Part shown: in pieces, positions 33,461-42,034 of the stretch
How positions within the stretch are numbered: position 1 is the first letter of the stretch
Layout of the letters: each line of letters begins with the position of its first letter
Origin: Jiangella endophytica
GTDB taxonomy: Bacteria > Actinomycetota > Actinomycetes > Jiangellales > Jiangellaceae
Reading direction: 5' to 3'
DNA length: 43,228 bases
Assembly (NCBI RefSeq): GCF_003427025.1
Contig: NZ_QVAI01000032.1
Location: forward strand, 1-43,228
Program-made: the position numbers and the translations under genes
Notes under the pieces: generated by a model
What the model was told of the DNA's origin: nothing
The model's input: the letters and a program-made list of their open reading frames with translations, nothing else
Database searches by the model: none

Positions 33461-35002
33461 GTGGATGTCAGATCGCTGTTCCTGCGCGCCGTCGAGACCT
33501 GGCCCGACCATGAGGCCATCGCCACCGAGGACGTGCGGCTGACCTTCGCGCAGGCGTGGGAGCGCGGGTTGCGGCTCGCGAACGTGCTGCGCGAGCACGG
33601 GGTCGAACCGGGCGACCGGGTCGCCGTCCTCGAGGACAACTCGCTGGGCGCCGCCGACTTCTACCTCGCCTGCACCGCCGCGAACATCGTGCGGGTGCCG
33701 CTCTATGCGCGGAACTCGACCGAAGCGCACGTCCACATGATCACCAACACCGACTGCAAGGTCGTGGTGGTCGCCGAGCACTACGCGGGTGAGCTGCCGG
33801 CCGACCTGGCGGAACTGCCGGGAGTCGCTCGAGTCCTGGTGCGCGACGAGACGTACGAGGACCTTCTCGCGGCTGCGTCGCCGGTGGATCCGGCTCCGCG
33901 GGTCTCGGCGGACGACATCTACGTCATTCGGCACACCGCGGGCACGACCGGCCGGTCCAAGGGCGTCGCGTACACGCACCGGACGTGGCTCGCGTACTGC
34001 CGTGACTGGATGTACCAGTTCCCTCCGGTGCAGGTGGGCGACACCAACATGTGCGCCTCGCCGATCTCGCACGGGTCCGGCTACTTCTTCACCCCGACGT
34101 GGATCGGCGGCGGCCGCAACTACATGCTGAACAAGGTCGACCCGCCGGTGACGCTGGAGATCATGGAGAGGGAGCGCACGTCCTACATGTGGTGCGTGCC
34201 GACCCTCCTCGGCATGCTGGCGCGTGTGCCCGGGGCGAGCGACCGCGACTGGTCGTCGATCAAGGGGTTCCTGGTCGCTGGTGCGCCCGTCAGCGAGACG
34301 ACGGCACGGGCCGGCCGCAAGGCCTTCGGCGACGTGCTCTACAGCGGCTACGGCCAGACCGAGTGCTACCCGATCACCTCCATCACGCCCCAGGAGTGGT
34401 TCGCAGACCTGCCCGGCTCGCAGCCGCTGCGTTCGGCCGGTCGCCCGTACGCTTTCGCGATGGTCCGCATCGTCGACCCGGCGACCGGTGAGGATGTTGC
34501 GCCGGGCGGTGAGGGCGAGATCGTCGCACAGACGGACGGGCAACTGCTCGAATACTGGAAGGACCCCGCGGCCACTGAGGAGAAGCTCCGCGACGGCTGG
34601 GTGCACACCGGCGACATCGGCCGCATCGACGAGAACGGCTTCCTCTACCTGTTGGACCGCGCCAGCGACATGATCATCTCCGGCGGCTTCAACATCTACC
34701 CGGCCGAGCTGGAGAACGCCATCGCGAGCCATCCCGAGATCATCGAGGTCGCCGTCTTCGCGGTGCCGCACGAGACGTGGGGCGAGGCACCGGCGGCGGT
34801 CTGCACGGTGACGGATCAGGCGTTGGTCACCGCCGAGGAGATCATCGAGCTGTGCCGCCGCAAGCTCGGGTCGTACAAGAAGCCTGCCGAGGTGGTCATC
34901 ACGGCCGACCCGCTGCCGAAGAGCGCGGTGGGCAAGATCCTGCGGCGCGAACTGCGCGAGCCGTACTGGGCCGGGAGGAGCCAGCGGGTGTCGGGCAGCT
35001 GA
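33461..35002 (+). CDS. AMP-forming acyl-CoA ligase (second copy)
   Basis: This is a 513-residue ANL ligase paralogous to the one at 13892, with the same length and similar sequence in every block. The phosphate loop is HTAGTTGRSKGVAY, A5 is YSGYGQTE, the hinge region TGDIGRIDENGFLY and the catalytic lysine is in PKSAVGKILRREL. Differences gather in the middle domain that lines the acyl pocket (for example YMWCVPTLLGMLARVPGASD), so the two may prefer different acids of the same pathway. A GTG start follows GGAG. It is one base upstream of an MFS gene, repeating the ligase-MFS order at 13892-16605. Confidence 0.93.
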   Translation: MDVRSLFLRAVETWPDHEAIATEDVRLTFAQAWERGLRLANVLREHGVEPGDRVAVLEDNSLGAADFYLACTAANIVRVPLYARNSTEAHVHMITNTDCKVVVVAEHYAGELPADLAELPGVARVLVRDETYEDLLAAASPVDPAPRVSADDIYVIRHTAGTTGRSKGVAYTHRTWLAYCRDWMYQFPPVQVGDTNMCASPISHGSGYFFTPTWIGGGRNYMLNKVDPPVTLEIMERERTSYMWCVPTLLGMLARVPGASDRDWSSIKGFLVAGAPVSETTARAGRKAFGDVLYSGYGQTECYPITSITPQEWFADLPGSQPLRSAGRPYAFAMVRIVDPATGEDVAPGGEGEIVAQTDGQLLEYWKDPAATEEKLRDGWVHTGDIGRIDENGFLYLLDRASDMIISGGFNIYPAELENAIASHPEIIEVAVFAVPHETWGEAPAAVCTVTDQALVTAEEIIELCRRKLGSYKKPAEVVITADPLPKSAVGKILRRELREPYWAGRSQRVSGS

Positions 35003-35003
35003 C

Positions 35004-36206
35004 GTGAGGTCCCGGGCCGCGCGGCCGAGCCCCTGGCTTATGCTCGCGGTGGGGATCGAGGCGCAGTTCGCCGGCACCTTGGCCGTATACGCGCCGATGT
35101 TCCTGATCCCTCAGCTGCATCTGCGCGACGGCGTGGGCCTCGCGGCCGCGACGCTGGTCGCGGCCGCTCCGCGCTTCGGGTCGCTGCTGGCGATCTTCGG
35201 CTGGGGTGTCCTCGTCGACCGGTTCGGCGAACGGCGCGTCCTCGCCGCGGGCTTCGCGCTCACCGTCCTGGGCTGGCTGGTGGCGCTCGCCGCGGAGACG
35301 GTACCGGAGCTGGGAGCGGCGCTCGTGGTCGTCGGGCTCGGTGCGTCCTGCGTCAACTCCGCGAGCGGGCGGGTGGTCGCCTTCTGGTTCCCGCCACGGC
35401 GGCGCGGGCTCGCGATGGGGATCCGGCAGGGGTCTCAGCCGCTGGGCATCGCCGCGGCCGCCGCCGTCGTCCCGGCGCTGGCCGCGGCGCACGGCACAAG
35501 GGCGGCGCTCGCCGTTCCGGCCGCTGTGTGCCTATTGACCGCCGTGCTCTGCGCGGTCGCCGTCGTGGATCCGCCGCGCGCAGCCGCCGGCGACGACACG
35601 GTCCGGTCGTCGCCGGCGAACCCGTACAGACGTGACCGGTCGCTGCCGCGCCTGCACCTGTCGTCGGCGATGATGATGGTCCCGCAGATCGCGATCTGGA
35701 CGTTCGCGGTCCTCTGGCTGATCGAGACGTGGTCGTGGTCACCGGCGCGGGCCGGCGGTCTCGTGGCCGGCTGCCAGGTGGCCGGCGCGGTGGTCCGTGC
35801 TTCGGCGGGGGCCTGGTCGGATCGGGTGGGCAGCCGGCTGCGGCCGATGCGTTTCGTAGCGGTGGCCTCCGCCGTGGTCATGGCCGCGCTCGGCCTGCTG
35901 GGCGAGACGGAGCTGGGTATCGGCCTGCTGGTGGCCGCGTCGCTCGTGACGCTGGCCGACAACGGTCTCGGCGTCACCGCCGTCGCCGAGGCGGGTGGCG
36001 ACCGCTGGGGCGGCCGGGCGATCGGCGTGCACAGCACCGGGCAGCTCGTCGTGTCGTCCATGGCGCCGTCGGCGCTGGAGGTGGTGCTGCGCACGGGCGG
36101 GTACGGCTGGATGTTCGGGCTCGTGGCGGTGCTGCCGCTGGCGGCGTTCTGGACGTTGCCGATCGCGTCGGAGACGGCGGGTTGGGGACCCAGGTCGGTG
36201 CCGTGA
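35004..36206 (+). CDS. MFS transporter (second)
   Basis: This is a 400-residue membrane protein with about twelve hydrophobic segments. The helix 2-3 loop carries GWGVLVDRFGERRVLAAG, close to the MFS motif, and a central charged loop (about residues 200-215) splits the two halves. Substrate and direction are unknown. It is the last gene of the 24919 operon and ends 28 bases from the convergent alcohol dehydrogenase gene, with no clear terminator between. It does not look like a close copy of the MFS protein at 15430, although both follow a CoA ligase. Confidence 0.9.
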   Translation: MRSRAARPSPWLMLAVGIEAQFAGTLAVYAPMFLIPQLHLRDGVGLAAATLVAAAPRFGSLLAIFGWGVLVDRFGERRVLAAGFALTVLGWLVALAAETVPELGAALVVVGLGASCVNSASGRVVAFWFPPRRRGLAMGIRQGSQPLGIAAAAAVVPALAAAHGTRAALAVPAAVCLLTAVLCAVAVVDPPRAAAGDDTVRSSPANPYRRDRSLPRLHLSSAMMMVPQIAIWTFAVLWLIETWSWSPARAGGLVAGCQVAGAVVRASAGAWSDRVGSRLRPMRFVAVASAVVMAALGLLGETELGIGLLVAASLVTLADNGLGVTAVAEAGGDRWGGRAIGVHSTGQLVVSSMAPSALEVVLRTGGYGWMFGLVAVLPLAAFWTLPIASETAGWGPRSVP

Positions 36207-36234
36207 CGACGCGACCGGCAACGGGCTCCTGAGG

Positions 36235-37356
36235 TCAGTCGAACAGGATCACGCCGCGCAGGTTCTTGCCCGCGTGCAGGTCGGCGTAGCCGTCGTTGAC
36301 CTGGTCGAGGGTGTAGCGGGTGGTGATCAGCTCCTCGAGTTCGAGCTGACCGGACCGCCACAGGTCGATCAGCCGCAGGATGGTGTAGCGCGGCGACGCG
36401 TTGCCGTACAGCGAGCCGACGAGGCGCTTCTGGTAGAAGGTCAGCTCGGCCAGCGACACCGGCAGCGGCGTCGTGTCGAGGAGGCGGCCGAGTCCGGTGA
36501 CGGCGACCGCGCCGCCCTTGCGTATGGTCGCGAACGCCTCTGCCACGTGGGCCGGCTCGACGACGCCGATGGTCACGACGGTGCCGTCGGCGCCCTGGCC
36601 GTTGGTGACGCCGCGGGCGTGGGCGCCGGCCTCCTCGAGGGTGGCGAAGGCATGCGTGGCTCCGAGGGCGAGCGCACGCTCGCGCTTGAACTCGACCGGG
36701 TCGACGGCGATGATCGTCGACGCGCCGGCGTGCGAGGCGCCTTGGACGGCGTTGATCCCCACGCCGCCGATACCGGCGACGATGACCGTCTGGCTGGGCT
36801 CGGCGTGGATGGAGTTCACCGCGGCGCCCCAGCCGGTGGTGACCCCGCAGCTGATCAGGGCTGCCAGCTCGAGGGGGATGTCGTCGGGCAGCTTCATGAC
36901 CGACGGCAGCGAGACCGTGGTGTACTCCGAGAACGTCGACACCGCGACGAACTGGCCGATCGCCTCGTCGCCGATGTGGATCCGGTACCGCGACGGGTCC
37001 TCCGGCGCGGCGCCGCCGAGCAGTTCGGCGTTGAGGTCGCACAGGTTCTGCGCGCCCATGGCGCACCACTTGCAGATGCCACAGCCGGCGTCGCAGAGCA
37101 TGGTGACGTGATCGCCGACCCGGTAGTCGGTGACGCCCGGCCCGACCGCGGTGACGACGCCGGCACCCTCGTGTCCGCCGACGACCGGGTAGTGGCCGAG
37201 CGGCAGGTCGCCGGTCGTGATGTGGTCGTCCGAGTGACACAGGCCCGCGGCGGCGAGCTTGACCTGGACCTCCTTGGGGCCAGGGTCCGCCACCTCGACC
37301 TCTTCGATCTTCCACGTGCCGGGCGCCTCACGGAGCACCGCCGCGCGACTCTTCAT
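36235..37356 (-). CDS. Zinc-dependent alcohol dehydrogenase, NDMA-dependent type
   Basis: This is a 373-residue medium-chain dehydrogenase. Catalytic-zinc ligands are Cys40 in GLCHSDDH and His62 in GGHEGAG, with a third in SCGVTTG. The structural zinc cysteines are Cys92, Cys95, Cys98 and Cys106. The cofactor motif is VIVAGIGGVGINAVQG. The sequence pattern, including QNLCDLNAELLGG and QGADGTVVTIG, is that of mycobacterial/actinobacterial NDMA-dependent alcohol dehydrogenases, which keep a tightly bound NAD and need an unusual electron acceptor. It follows the aldehyde dehydrogenase by 24 bases on the same strand. AAGGGAG lies before the ATG. Confidence 0.9.
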   Translation of the reverse strand: MKSRAAVLREAPGTWKIEEVEVADPGPKEVQVKLAAAGLCHSDDHITTGDLPLGHYPVVGGHEGAGVVTAVGPGVTDYRVGDHVTMLCDAGCGICKWCAMGAQNLCDLNAELLGGAAPEDPSRYRIHIGDEAIGQFVAVSTFSEYTTVSLPSVMKLPDDIPLELAALISCGVTTGWGAAVNSIHAEPSQTVIVAGIGGVGINAVQGASHAGASTIIAVDPVEFKRERALALGATHAFATLEEAGAHARGVTNGQGADGTVVTIGVVEPAHVAEAFATIRKGGAVAVTGLGRLLDTTPLPVSLAELTFYQKRLVGSLYGNASPRYTILRLIDLWRSGQLELEELITTRYTLDQVNDGYADLHAGKNLRGVILFD

Positions 37357-37380
37357 GTCAACTCCCTTCTCGGCCGCCGC

Positions 37381-38853
37381 TCAGGCGGGCTGGTGCGCCG
37401 GCAGGACGATCTGCTTGATGCTGGTGAGCTCGTACATGCCCTCGGGTCCGGCCACCCGTCCGTAGCCGGACTTCTTCACACCGCCGTACGGAGCGCAGAG
37501 CACCGGGAAGTTGCCGTTGATCGCGAAGGCGCCGACCCGGATCCGGCCGGCGACCTCCCATGCCAGCTCGTCGTCGCGGGTGTAGACGGCCGACGCGAGC
37601 CCGTACCTCGTGTCATTGGCGATGCGGATGGCGTCGTCGACGTCGTCGTAGGCGATCACCGAGTACACCGGCCCGAAGATCTCGTTCTGGGCCACCTCCA
37701 TGTCGTTGGTGACGTCGACCAGGAGTGTCGGTTCGAGGAAGAACCCCTTGTCCAGCCCCGCCGGCCGCTTCCCGCCATGGGCGATGCGGGCACCGGCCGC
37801 CACCGCCCGTGCGACGTAGCCCTCGGCGCGGTCCCGGATGCGGGCACTCGGCATCGGCCCGAAGGTGACCGACGGGTCCGCCGGGTCGCCGATCGTGATC
37901 TCGCCCAGTGCCGCCACCAGCCGCTCCACGAGCTCGTCATGACGCGCGCGGGAGACGAGGATCCGAGTGAACGCGACGCACAGTTGGCCCTGGTAGGTCG
38001 TCATCCCGGCGACGAGAGACGGGACCACGGTGTCCAGGTCCGCGTCGTCGGCCACGATCGCGGCGGCCTTGCCGCCCAGTTCGAGCACGGTCCGCGCAAT
38101 GCGTTTGGCGCACACCGCGGCGACGTCGGCGCCGATCTCGGTGCCGCCCGTGAAGTGGACGAGGTCGACGTCCGGATGTGCCACCAGGTGCTTGCTCACC
38201 TCGACGTCGGCGGTCAGCAGGCTGACGACTCCGGCAGGGAAGCCCGCCTCTGCGAAGGCGTCGGCGATGAACTGGCCGACCAGCCGGTTCTCCGGCGGCA
38301 GCTTGACGACGACGGTGTTGCCCATCAGCAGGGCGGGCAGTACGCCGAACGCGATCTCGGTCCCCGGGCCGTTGTAGGTGAGGATCGCCAGGACCGTGCC
38401 GACGGGTTCGCGGATCACCTTGACGCTGCCGACCGGGGTGTCGCGGACGTCGGAGAGCGCGATCGACTTGGCGGTGGCGATCGAGTCGTCGCCGATGACG
38501 GCGCACATCGAGCTGAACGCGTTCGCCACGACGACGGGCATGCCCGCTTCGGCGCCCCAGGCCGCGTTGATCTCGGCGCCGCGCGCGTCGAAGGCCGTCC
38601 GGAACCGTTCGACGTACGGGGCGCGTTCGACCACGGTCATCGACGCCCAACCACCGGTGTCGAAGGCCGTCCTCGCCGCGGCGACCGCGGCGTCGGCCTC
38701 GGCGATGGTCGTGGCGGGGAGTCGCGCGACCAGCTCCTCCGTCGCCGCATGGACGACGTCGACCGTGCTGGTTCCGCGGGCGGTGACCCAGGTGCTGCCG
38801 ATGAACTGGTCCGTGGGGTGCGGGACGGCGGTGCGGGCGAGGGCGTCGGCCAT
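37381..38853 (-). CDS. Aldehyde dehydrogenase (second)
   Basis: This is a 490-residue aldehyde dehydrogenase. Landmarks are VGTVLAILTYNGPGTEIAF, NTVVVKLPPENRL, FTGGTEIG, the general-base Glu in LELGGKAAA and the nucleophile Cys292 in YQGQLCVAFTRI. EIFGPVYSVIAYDDVDD and the end GVKKSGYGRVAGPEGMYEL are typical. The normal Pro-Trp of the N-terminal motif is replaced by Tyr-Asn. It is the first gene of a two-gene minus-strand operon with the alcohol dehydrogenase, suggesting alcohol to aldehyde to acid oxidation. Three operator-like sites lie in its promoter. Confidence 0.93.
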   Translation of the reverse strand: MADALARTAVPHPTDQFIGSTWVTARGTSTVDVVHAATEELVARLPATTIAEADAAVAAARTAFDTGGWASMTVVERAPYVERFRTAFDARGAEINAAWGAEAGMPVVVANAFSSMCAVIGDDSIATAKSIALSDVRDTPVGSVKVIREPVGTVLAILTYNGPGTEIAFGVLPALLMGNTVVVKLPPENRLVGQFIADAFAEAGFPAGVVSLLTADVEVSKHLVAHPDVDLVHFTGGTEIGADVAAVCAKRIARTVLELGGKAAAIVADDADLDTVVPSLVAGMTTYQGQLCVAFTRILVSRARHDELVERLVAALGEITIGDPADPSVTFGPMPSARIRDRAEGYVARAVAAGARIAHGGKRPAGLDKGFFLEPTLLVDVTNDMEVAQNEIFGPVYSVIAYDDVDDAIRIANDTRYGLASAVYTRDDELAWEVAGRIRVGAFAINGNFPVLCAPYGGVKKSGYGRVAGPEGMYELTSIKQIVLPAHQPA

Positions 38854-38899
38854 GCGCAGGGACCTCCATGACGGTGACGGCTGTGAGGTCGCCCCAATG

Positions 38900-38959
38900 T
38901 TTCACGGAGGTGTTGACGGTGTCAACGAGTGCGTGGAATTGTTCGACATGGTCGTTGAC
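38900..38959 (-). promoter_or_regulatory. Promoter with three operator-like sites upstream of the ALDH-ADH operon
   Basis: Three 18-bp windows fit the locus palindrome with differing quality: 38900-38917 (TTTCAC-GGAGGT-GTTGAC), 38921-38938 (GTCAAC-GAGTGC-GTGGAA) and 38942-38959 (TTCGAC-ATGGTC-GTTGAC). On the minus strand TTGACA (38925-38920) lies 17 bases before AAACAT (38902-38897), a usable promoter that the first two sites would cover. This ties the ALDH-ADH operon to the regulon of the rest of the locus. The rest of 38854-39003 holds only the ribosome-binding site of the ALDH gene. Confidence 0.6.
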
Positions 38960-39003
38960 GGCCAGTCACTCCAAGTCTGCGGCCAGCGCTGACCGGACCG
39001 CCG

Positions 39004-39759
39004 TCAGGCGACCAGCCGGGTGAGGCGGTGCGCCTCCTCGAGCAGCAGACGGCCCAGCACCGGCTGCCGCTCGGGGCGGAACCGGGACTCGATGCCGGTG
39101 ATGGTGAGCGCCCAGCCGGGTGAGACGGCGGCGTCGAACACGGCGGCGGCCATGCCCCATGACCCCTCCACGATCAGGCCCGGGTTCAGCGACCAGCCGT
39201 CGGCCCGGGTCGCGGCCAGTCTGTCCCGGATCGCGGCTTCGGAGTGCGACACGCCCCAGCGGCTCTGGAGGTCGGTGCGCGCGAGGTACTCGTCGATCTC
39301 CCGGTCGGACAGGTAGGCGAGCACGACGAGGCCGGCGGAGACGACGCCGAGCGGGAAGCGGGCGCCCTCGTACAGCACATAGGAGCGGATCGGGAAGTCG
39401 CCGTCCTCGCGCAGCAGCACGACGGTCTCGTCGCCGCGGCGCACCGAGAAGAACGCGCTCTCGCCGGTCTCGCGGGCCAGACGGCGCAGACTCAGCCGTG
39501 CCTCGTTGGTGAGGTCGTAGCGCTGGCTGGCGGCCATGCCGAGGACGTAGAGCTCCGGCCCGAGATGCCACCGGCCGGACCGCGGATCGCGGTCGGCGAG
39601 GCCTTCGGCGAACAGTGCCTCCAGCAGCCGATGGGTGGTCGTCCGCGGCAGGCCGACCTGACGGGCGAGGGCGGTCGTGGTGTCGCCCTCGGCGCCGCGC
39701 TGGGACAGTGCGCGCAGCACCTGGGCGGCCCGCCCGATGACGCTCGGCGGCTCGGTCAC
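39004..39759 (-). CDS. IclR-family transcriptional regulator
   Basis: This is a 251-residue IclR-type regulator. The N-terminal winged helix-turn-helix runs about residues 6-65, with TTALARQVGLPRTTTHRLLEAL as the recognition region. The C-terminal effector domain includes GESAFFSVRRGDETVVLL, GARFPLGVVSAGLVVLAY and ISRF-type ending ITGIESRFRPERQ. IclR proteins often control beta-ketoadipate and aromatic-acid operons, as activators or repressors, by sensing a pathway acid. It is divergent from the CoA-transferase operon. The GTG at 39759 gives the family length; the longer upstream frame lacks IclR sequence. Confidence 0.9.
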   Translation of the reverse strand: MTEPPSVIGRAAQVLRALSQRGAEGDTTTALARQVGLPRTTTHRLLEALFAEGLADRDPRSGRWHLGPELYVLGMAASQRYDLTNEARLSLRRLARETGESAFFSVRRGDETVVLLREDGDFPIRSYVLYEGARFPLGVVSAGLVVLAYLSDREIDEYLARTDLQSRWGVSHSEAAIRDRLAATRADGWSLNPGLIVEGSWGMAAAVFDAAVSPGWALTITGIESRFRPERQPVLGRLLLEEAHRLTRLVA

Positions 39760-39772
39760 GCGGCCCAGCCTA

Positions 39773-39901
39773 ACGTCCACTGAGCGGACGTCTGGGTTTG
39801 CCGCTCCCGTTGTACGGAAGGAATCAACGCCGCTCTTGACGGTCTCCTGGCACGTCAGGGTAGGAACGGGTCCCGGATCTGATGGACCGCTCAGCGGGCG
39901 T
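39773..39901. promoter_or_regulatory. Divergent IclR/CoA-transferase control region with two mirrored sites
   Basis: A 15-base element CCGCTCAGYGGRCGT occurs on the minus strand at 39787-39773 and on the plus strand at 39887-39901. Each is 14-33 bases upstream of its start codon, and the first lies in the longer inverted repeat ACGTCC-N7-GGACGT (39773-39791). They are the likely IclR-protein sites. Between them, ATCAAC-GCCGCT-CTTGAC (39823-39840) resembles a weak copy of the locus palindrome and supplies TTGACG (39836-39841) as a possible -35 for the CoA-transferase operon. Confidence 0.6.
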
Positions 39902-39919
39902 GAAACGACTGGAGACTCG

Positions 39920-40630
39920 ATGGAGAAGCTGCGGACGAGCGCGGGGGAGGCCCTCGCTGGAGTCCTGCGAGACGGGTTGACGATCGCGGTCGGCGGGTTC
40001 GGGCTGTGCGGGATCCCTCGCGACCTGATCGAGGCCGTTCGCGACTCAGGGGTACGGGAACTGACCCTGATCTCCAACAACATGGGGGTCGACGGCAAGG
40101 GGCTCGGCCTGCTGCTGGAGAACGGTCAGGTCGCCAAGGTCGTCGCCTCGTACGTCGGTGAGAACCGGCTGTTCGCGCAGCAGTACCTCGACGGCGCGCT
40201 CGAGGTGGAGTTCTCGCCGCAGGGCACGCTCGCGGAGCGGCTGCGCGCCGGGGGCGCCGGTATCGCCGGCTTCTATACACGCACGGGTGTCGGTACCCCG
40301 GTGGCCGAGGGCAAACCGATGGAGGTCTTCGACGGACGCACCCACGTCTTGGAGCGTGGCATCGTCGCCGACCTCGCACTGGTCCACGCCCGGGTCGCCG
40401 ACCGCGAGGGGAACCTGCGCTACCGGTACACCGCGCGCAACTTCAACCCGCTTGTCGCCACCTGCGGCCGGGTCTGTGTCGCGGAGGCCGAGGAGGTGGT
40501 CGACGGCCATCTCGACCCAGACGACGTGATGACCCCCGGGATCCACGTCAACCGCCTGGTGCGCGCCCTCGACCGGCCGAAGGACATCGAGCAGCGCACC
40601 GTCCGGCCCGCCTCGCGGATCGGAGCCTGA
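39920..40630 (+). CDS. 3-oxoacid CoA-transferase subunit A
   Basis: This is a 236-residue family I CoA-transferase alpha subunit (ScoA/PcaI/AtoD type). The pattern is [78 protein letters not shown] and YTARNFNP. With the B subunit it would move CoA from succinyl-CoA to a 3-oxo acid such as 3-oxoadipate or acetoacetate. It begins at an ATG after GGAG. It is the first gene of a four-gene operon divergent from iclR, in the order A-B-crotonase-thiolase. The exact substrate is not fixed by sequence. Confidence 0.93.
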   Translation: MEKLRTSAGEALAGVLRDGLTIAVGGFGLCGIPRDLIEAVRDSGVRELTLISNNMGVDGKGLGLLLENGQVAKVVASYVGENRLFAQQYLDGALEVEFSPQGTLAERLRAGGAGIAGFYTRTGVGTPVAEGKPMEVFDGRTHVLERGIVADLALVHARVADREGNLRYRYTARNFNPLVATCGRVCVAEAEEVVDGHLDPDDVMTPGIHVNRLVRALDRPKDIEQRTVRPASRIGA

Positions 40631-40631
40631 C

Positions 40632-41267
40632 GTGGCGTGGACGCGCGACGAGATGGCCGCCATCGCCGCGGAGGAGCTGCACGACGGCGACTACGTCAAC
40701 CTGGGCATCGGCATCCCGACGCTGGTCGCCAACCACCTCCCGCCCGGGGTGAACGTCATGCTGCACAGCGAGAACGGGCTGCTGGGCATCGGGCCGTTCC
40801 CGGAGGACGGCGAGGAGGACCCGGATTTGATCAATGCGGGCAAGCAGACGGTCACCGCGCTGCCGGGAGCGTCCTATTTCGACTCGGCCACGAGCTTCGC
40901 GATGATCCGCGGCGGCCACGTCGACCTCGCGGTCCTCGGGGCCCTGCAGGTGGCCGCCAACGGCGACCTCGCCAACTGGACCGTCCCCGGCAAGCTCGTC
41001 AAGGGCATGGGTGGCGCCATGGACCTGGTGAGCGGTGCCAAACGCGTCGTCGTCGTCACCGAGCACGTCGCCAAGGACGGCAGCCCCAAGATCGTCGAGA
41101 CCTGCACCCTGCCGCTCACCGGCGCGGGCGTCGTCGACCGGATCATCACCGATCTCGGGGTGTTCGATGTCGGGCCGGCCGGCCTGCTGCCGCGCCGCCT
41201 CACACCGGGCCTGACCCTCGGCGAGCTGCGGTCCGTGACCGGCGCTCCCGTCGCCGAGGTGGTCTGA
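40632..41267 (+). CDS. 3-oxoacid CoA-transferase subunit B
   Basis: This is a 211-residue beta subunit of the same enzyme. The catalytic glutamate is Glu47 in [11 protein letters not shown], which forms the glutamyl-CoA thioester. Other family blocks are [35 protein letters not shown] and [18 protein letters not shown]. It starts with a GTG one base after the A-subunit stop, so the two chains are made together. The stop shares one base with the next start (TGATG). Confidence 0.94.
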   Translation: MAWTRDEMAAIAAEELHDGDYVNLGIGIPTLVANHLPPGVNVMLHSENGLLGIGPFPEDGEEDPDLINAGKQTVTALPGASYFDSATSFAMIRGGHVDLAVLGALQVAANGDLANWTVPGKLVKGMGGAMDLVSGAKRVVVVTEHVAKDGSPKIVETCTLPLTGAGVVDRIITDLGVFDVGPAGLLPRRLTPGLTLGELRSVTGAPVAEVV

Positions 41268-42034
41268 TGGACGCCCTGGTCCGCTATGAACGCGTCGGAG
41301 GCGACGGCCGCGCCCATGCCCGCGTGACGCTCGACTCCGACCGCAACCGCAACGCGCTGTCGGCGCGGCTTCTCGACGAGCTGCGCTCAGCCCTGCTCCG
41401 ATCCGCCGAGGACGACGTGCGCGCCGTCGTCATCCAGGCCGACGGGCCGGTGTTCTGCTCCGGCGCCGATCTCGCCGAGGCGCACCGCGACGGAATGGCG
41501 ACCTCCGCCCGGGACCTCGCCGGCACGCTGCGCACGATCCTGACGTTGCCGTTGCCCGTCGTCGCCCGAGTGCACGGACCGGTCCGCGCTGGAGGCATCG
41601 GGATCGTCGCGGCCTGTGACGTGGCCGTCGCGGCCGACGACGTCACGTACGCCTTCACTGAGGCCCGGCTCGGGCTCGCGCCGGCCGTGATCTCGCTGAC
41701 CGTGCTGCCTCGCATGACACCACGTACGGCCGGCCTCACCTTCCTCACCGCCGGTCCGTTCGACGGCAGGTTCGCCGTCGACAGCGGCCTGATCACGCTC
41801 GCCGTACCGGGCTCGGAGCTGGACGAAGCCGTCGACGGTGTCGTCGGCGACCTTGTCGCGGCGGAACCGCAGGGGCTGCGGGAGACCAAGCGACTGCTCA
41901 ACACCGAGGCGCTGCGCTACCTCGACGACCACCAGCCGGCGATGGTCGACCTGTCCGCCCGGCTGTTCGGGTCCGAGATCGCCCGCGCGCACATGGCCCG
42001 TTTCCTGGGCGGGACTGGAGAGGAGACCCCGTGA
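41267..42034 (+). CDS. Enoyl-CoA hydratase/isomerase (crotonase) family protein
   Basis: This is a 255-residue crotonase. Oxyanion-hole strands are FCSGADLAEAH and GPVRAGGIGIVAACD. The block FTEARLGLAPAVISLTVLPRM with one conserved Glu resembles methylglutaconyl-CoA-type and related hydratases rather than the two-glutamate crotonase. An ordinary pcaIJ-pcaF set has no crotonase between transferase and thiolase, so the path here includes an extra hydration or isomerisation. It is coupled to both neighbours (TGATG and GTGA overlaps). Confidence 0.9.
   Translation: MDALVRYERVGGDGRAHARVTLDSDRNRNALSARLLDELRSALLRSAEDDVRAVVIQADGPVFCSGADLAEAHRDGMATSARDLAGTLRTILTLPLPVVARVHGPVRAGGIGIVAACDVAVAADDVTYAFTEARLGLAPAVISLTVLPRMTPRTAGLTFLTAGPFDGRFAVDSGLITLAVPGSELDEAVDGVVGDLVAAEPQGLRETKRLLNTEALRYLDDHQPAMVDLSARLFGSEIARAHMARFLGGTGEETP

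Noticed and set aside
32357..35077. A 906-codon open frame on the minus strand
   Set aside because: It lies opposite the racemase-like and CoA-ligase genes, which have clear family motifs; its product is low-complexity Arg/His/Asp-rich sequence typical of antisense frames in GC-rich DNA.
15430..36206. The two MFS carriers as a duplicated pair
   Set aside because: Apart from general MFS topology their sequences do not share diagnostic blocks; only the ligases before them are clear paralogues.
36207..36234. Bidirectional terminator between the convergent MFS and alcohol dehydrogenase genes
   Set aside because: The 28-base gap contains no convincing stem with a T-run in either direction.
37357..37362. 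GTCAAC just upstream of the alcohol dehydrogenase start
   Set aside because: It has no matching half-site six bases away and lies in a 24-base gap inside an operon, so it is probably chance.
35995..38871. A 958-codon open frame on the plus strand
   Set aside because: It runs antisense to the alcohol and aldehyde dehydrogenase genes, which have complete catalytic motifs and ribosome-binding sites. The frame shows no family features.
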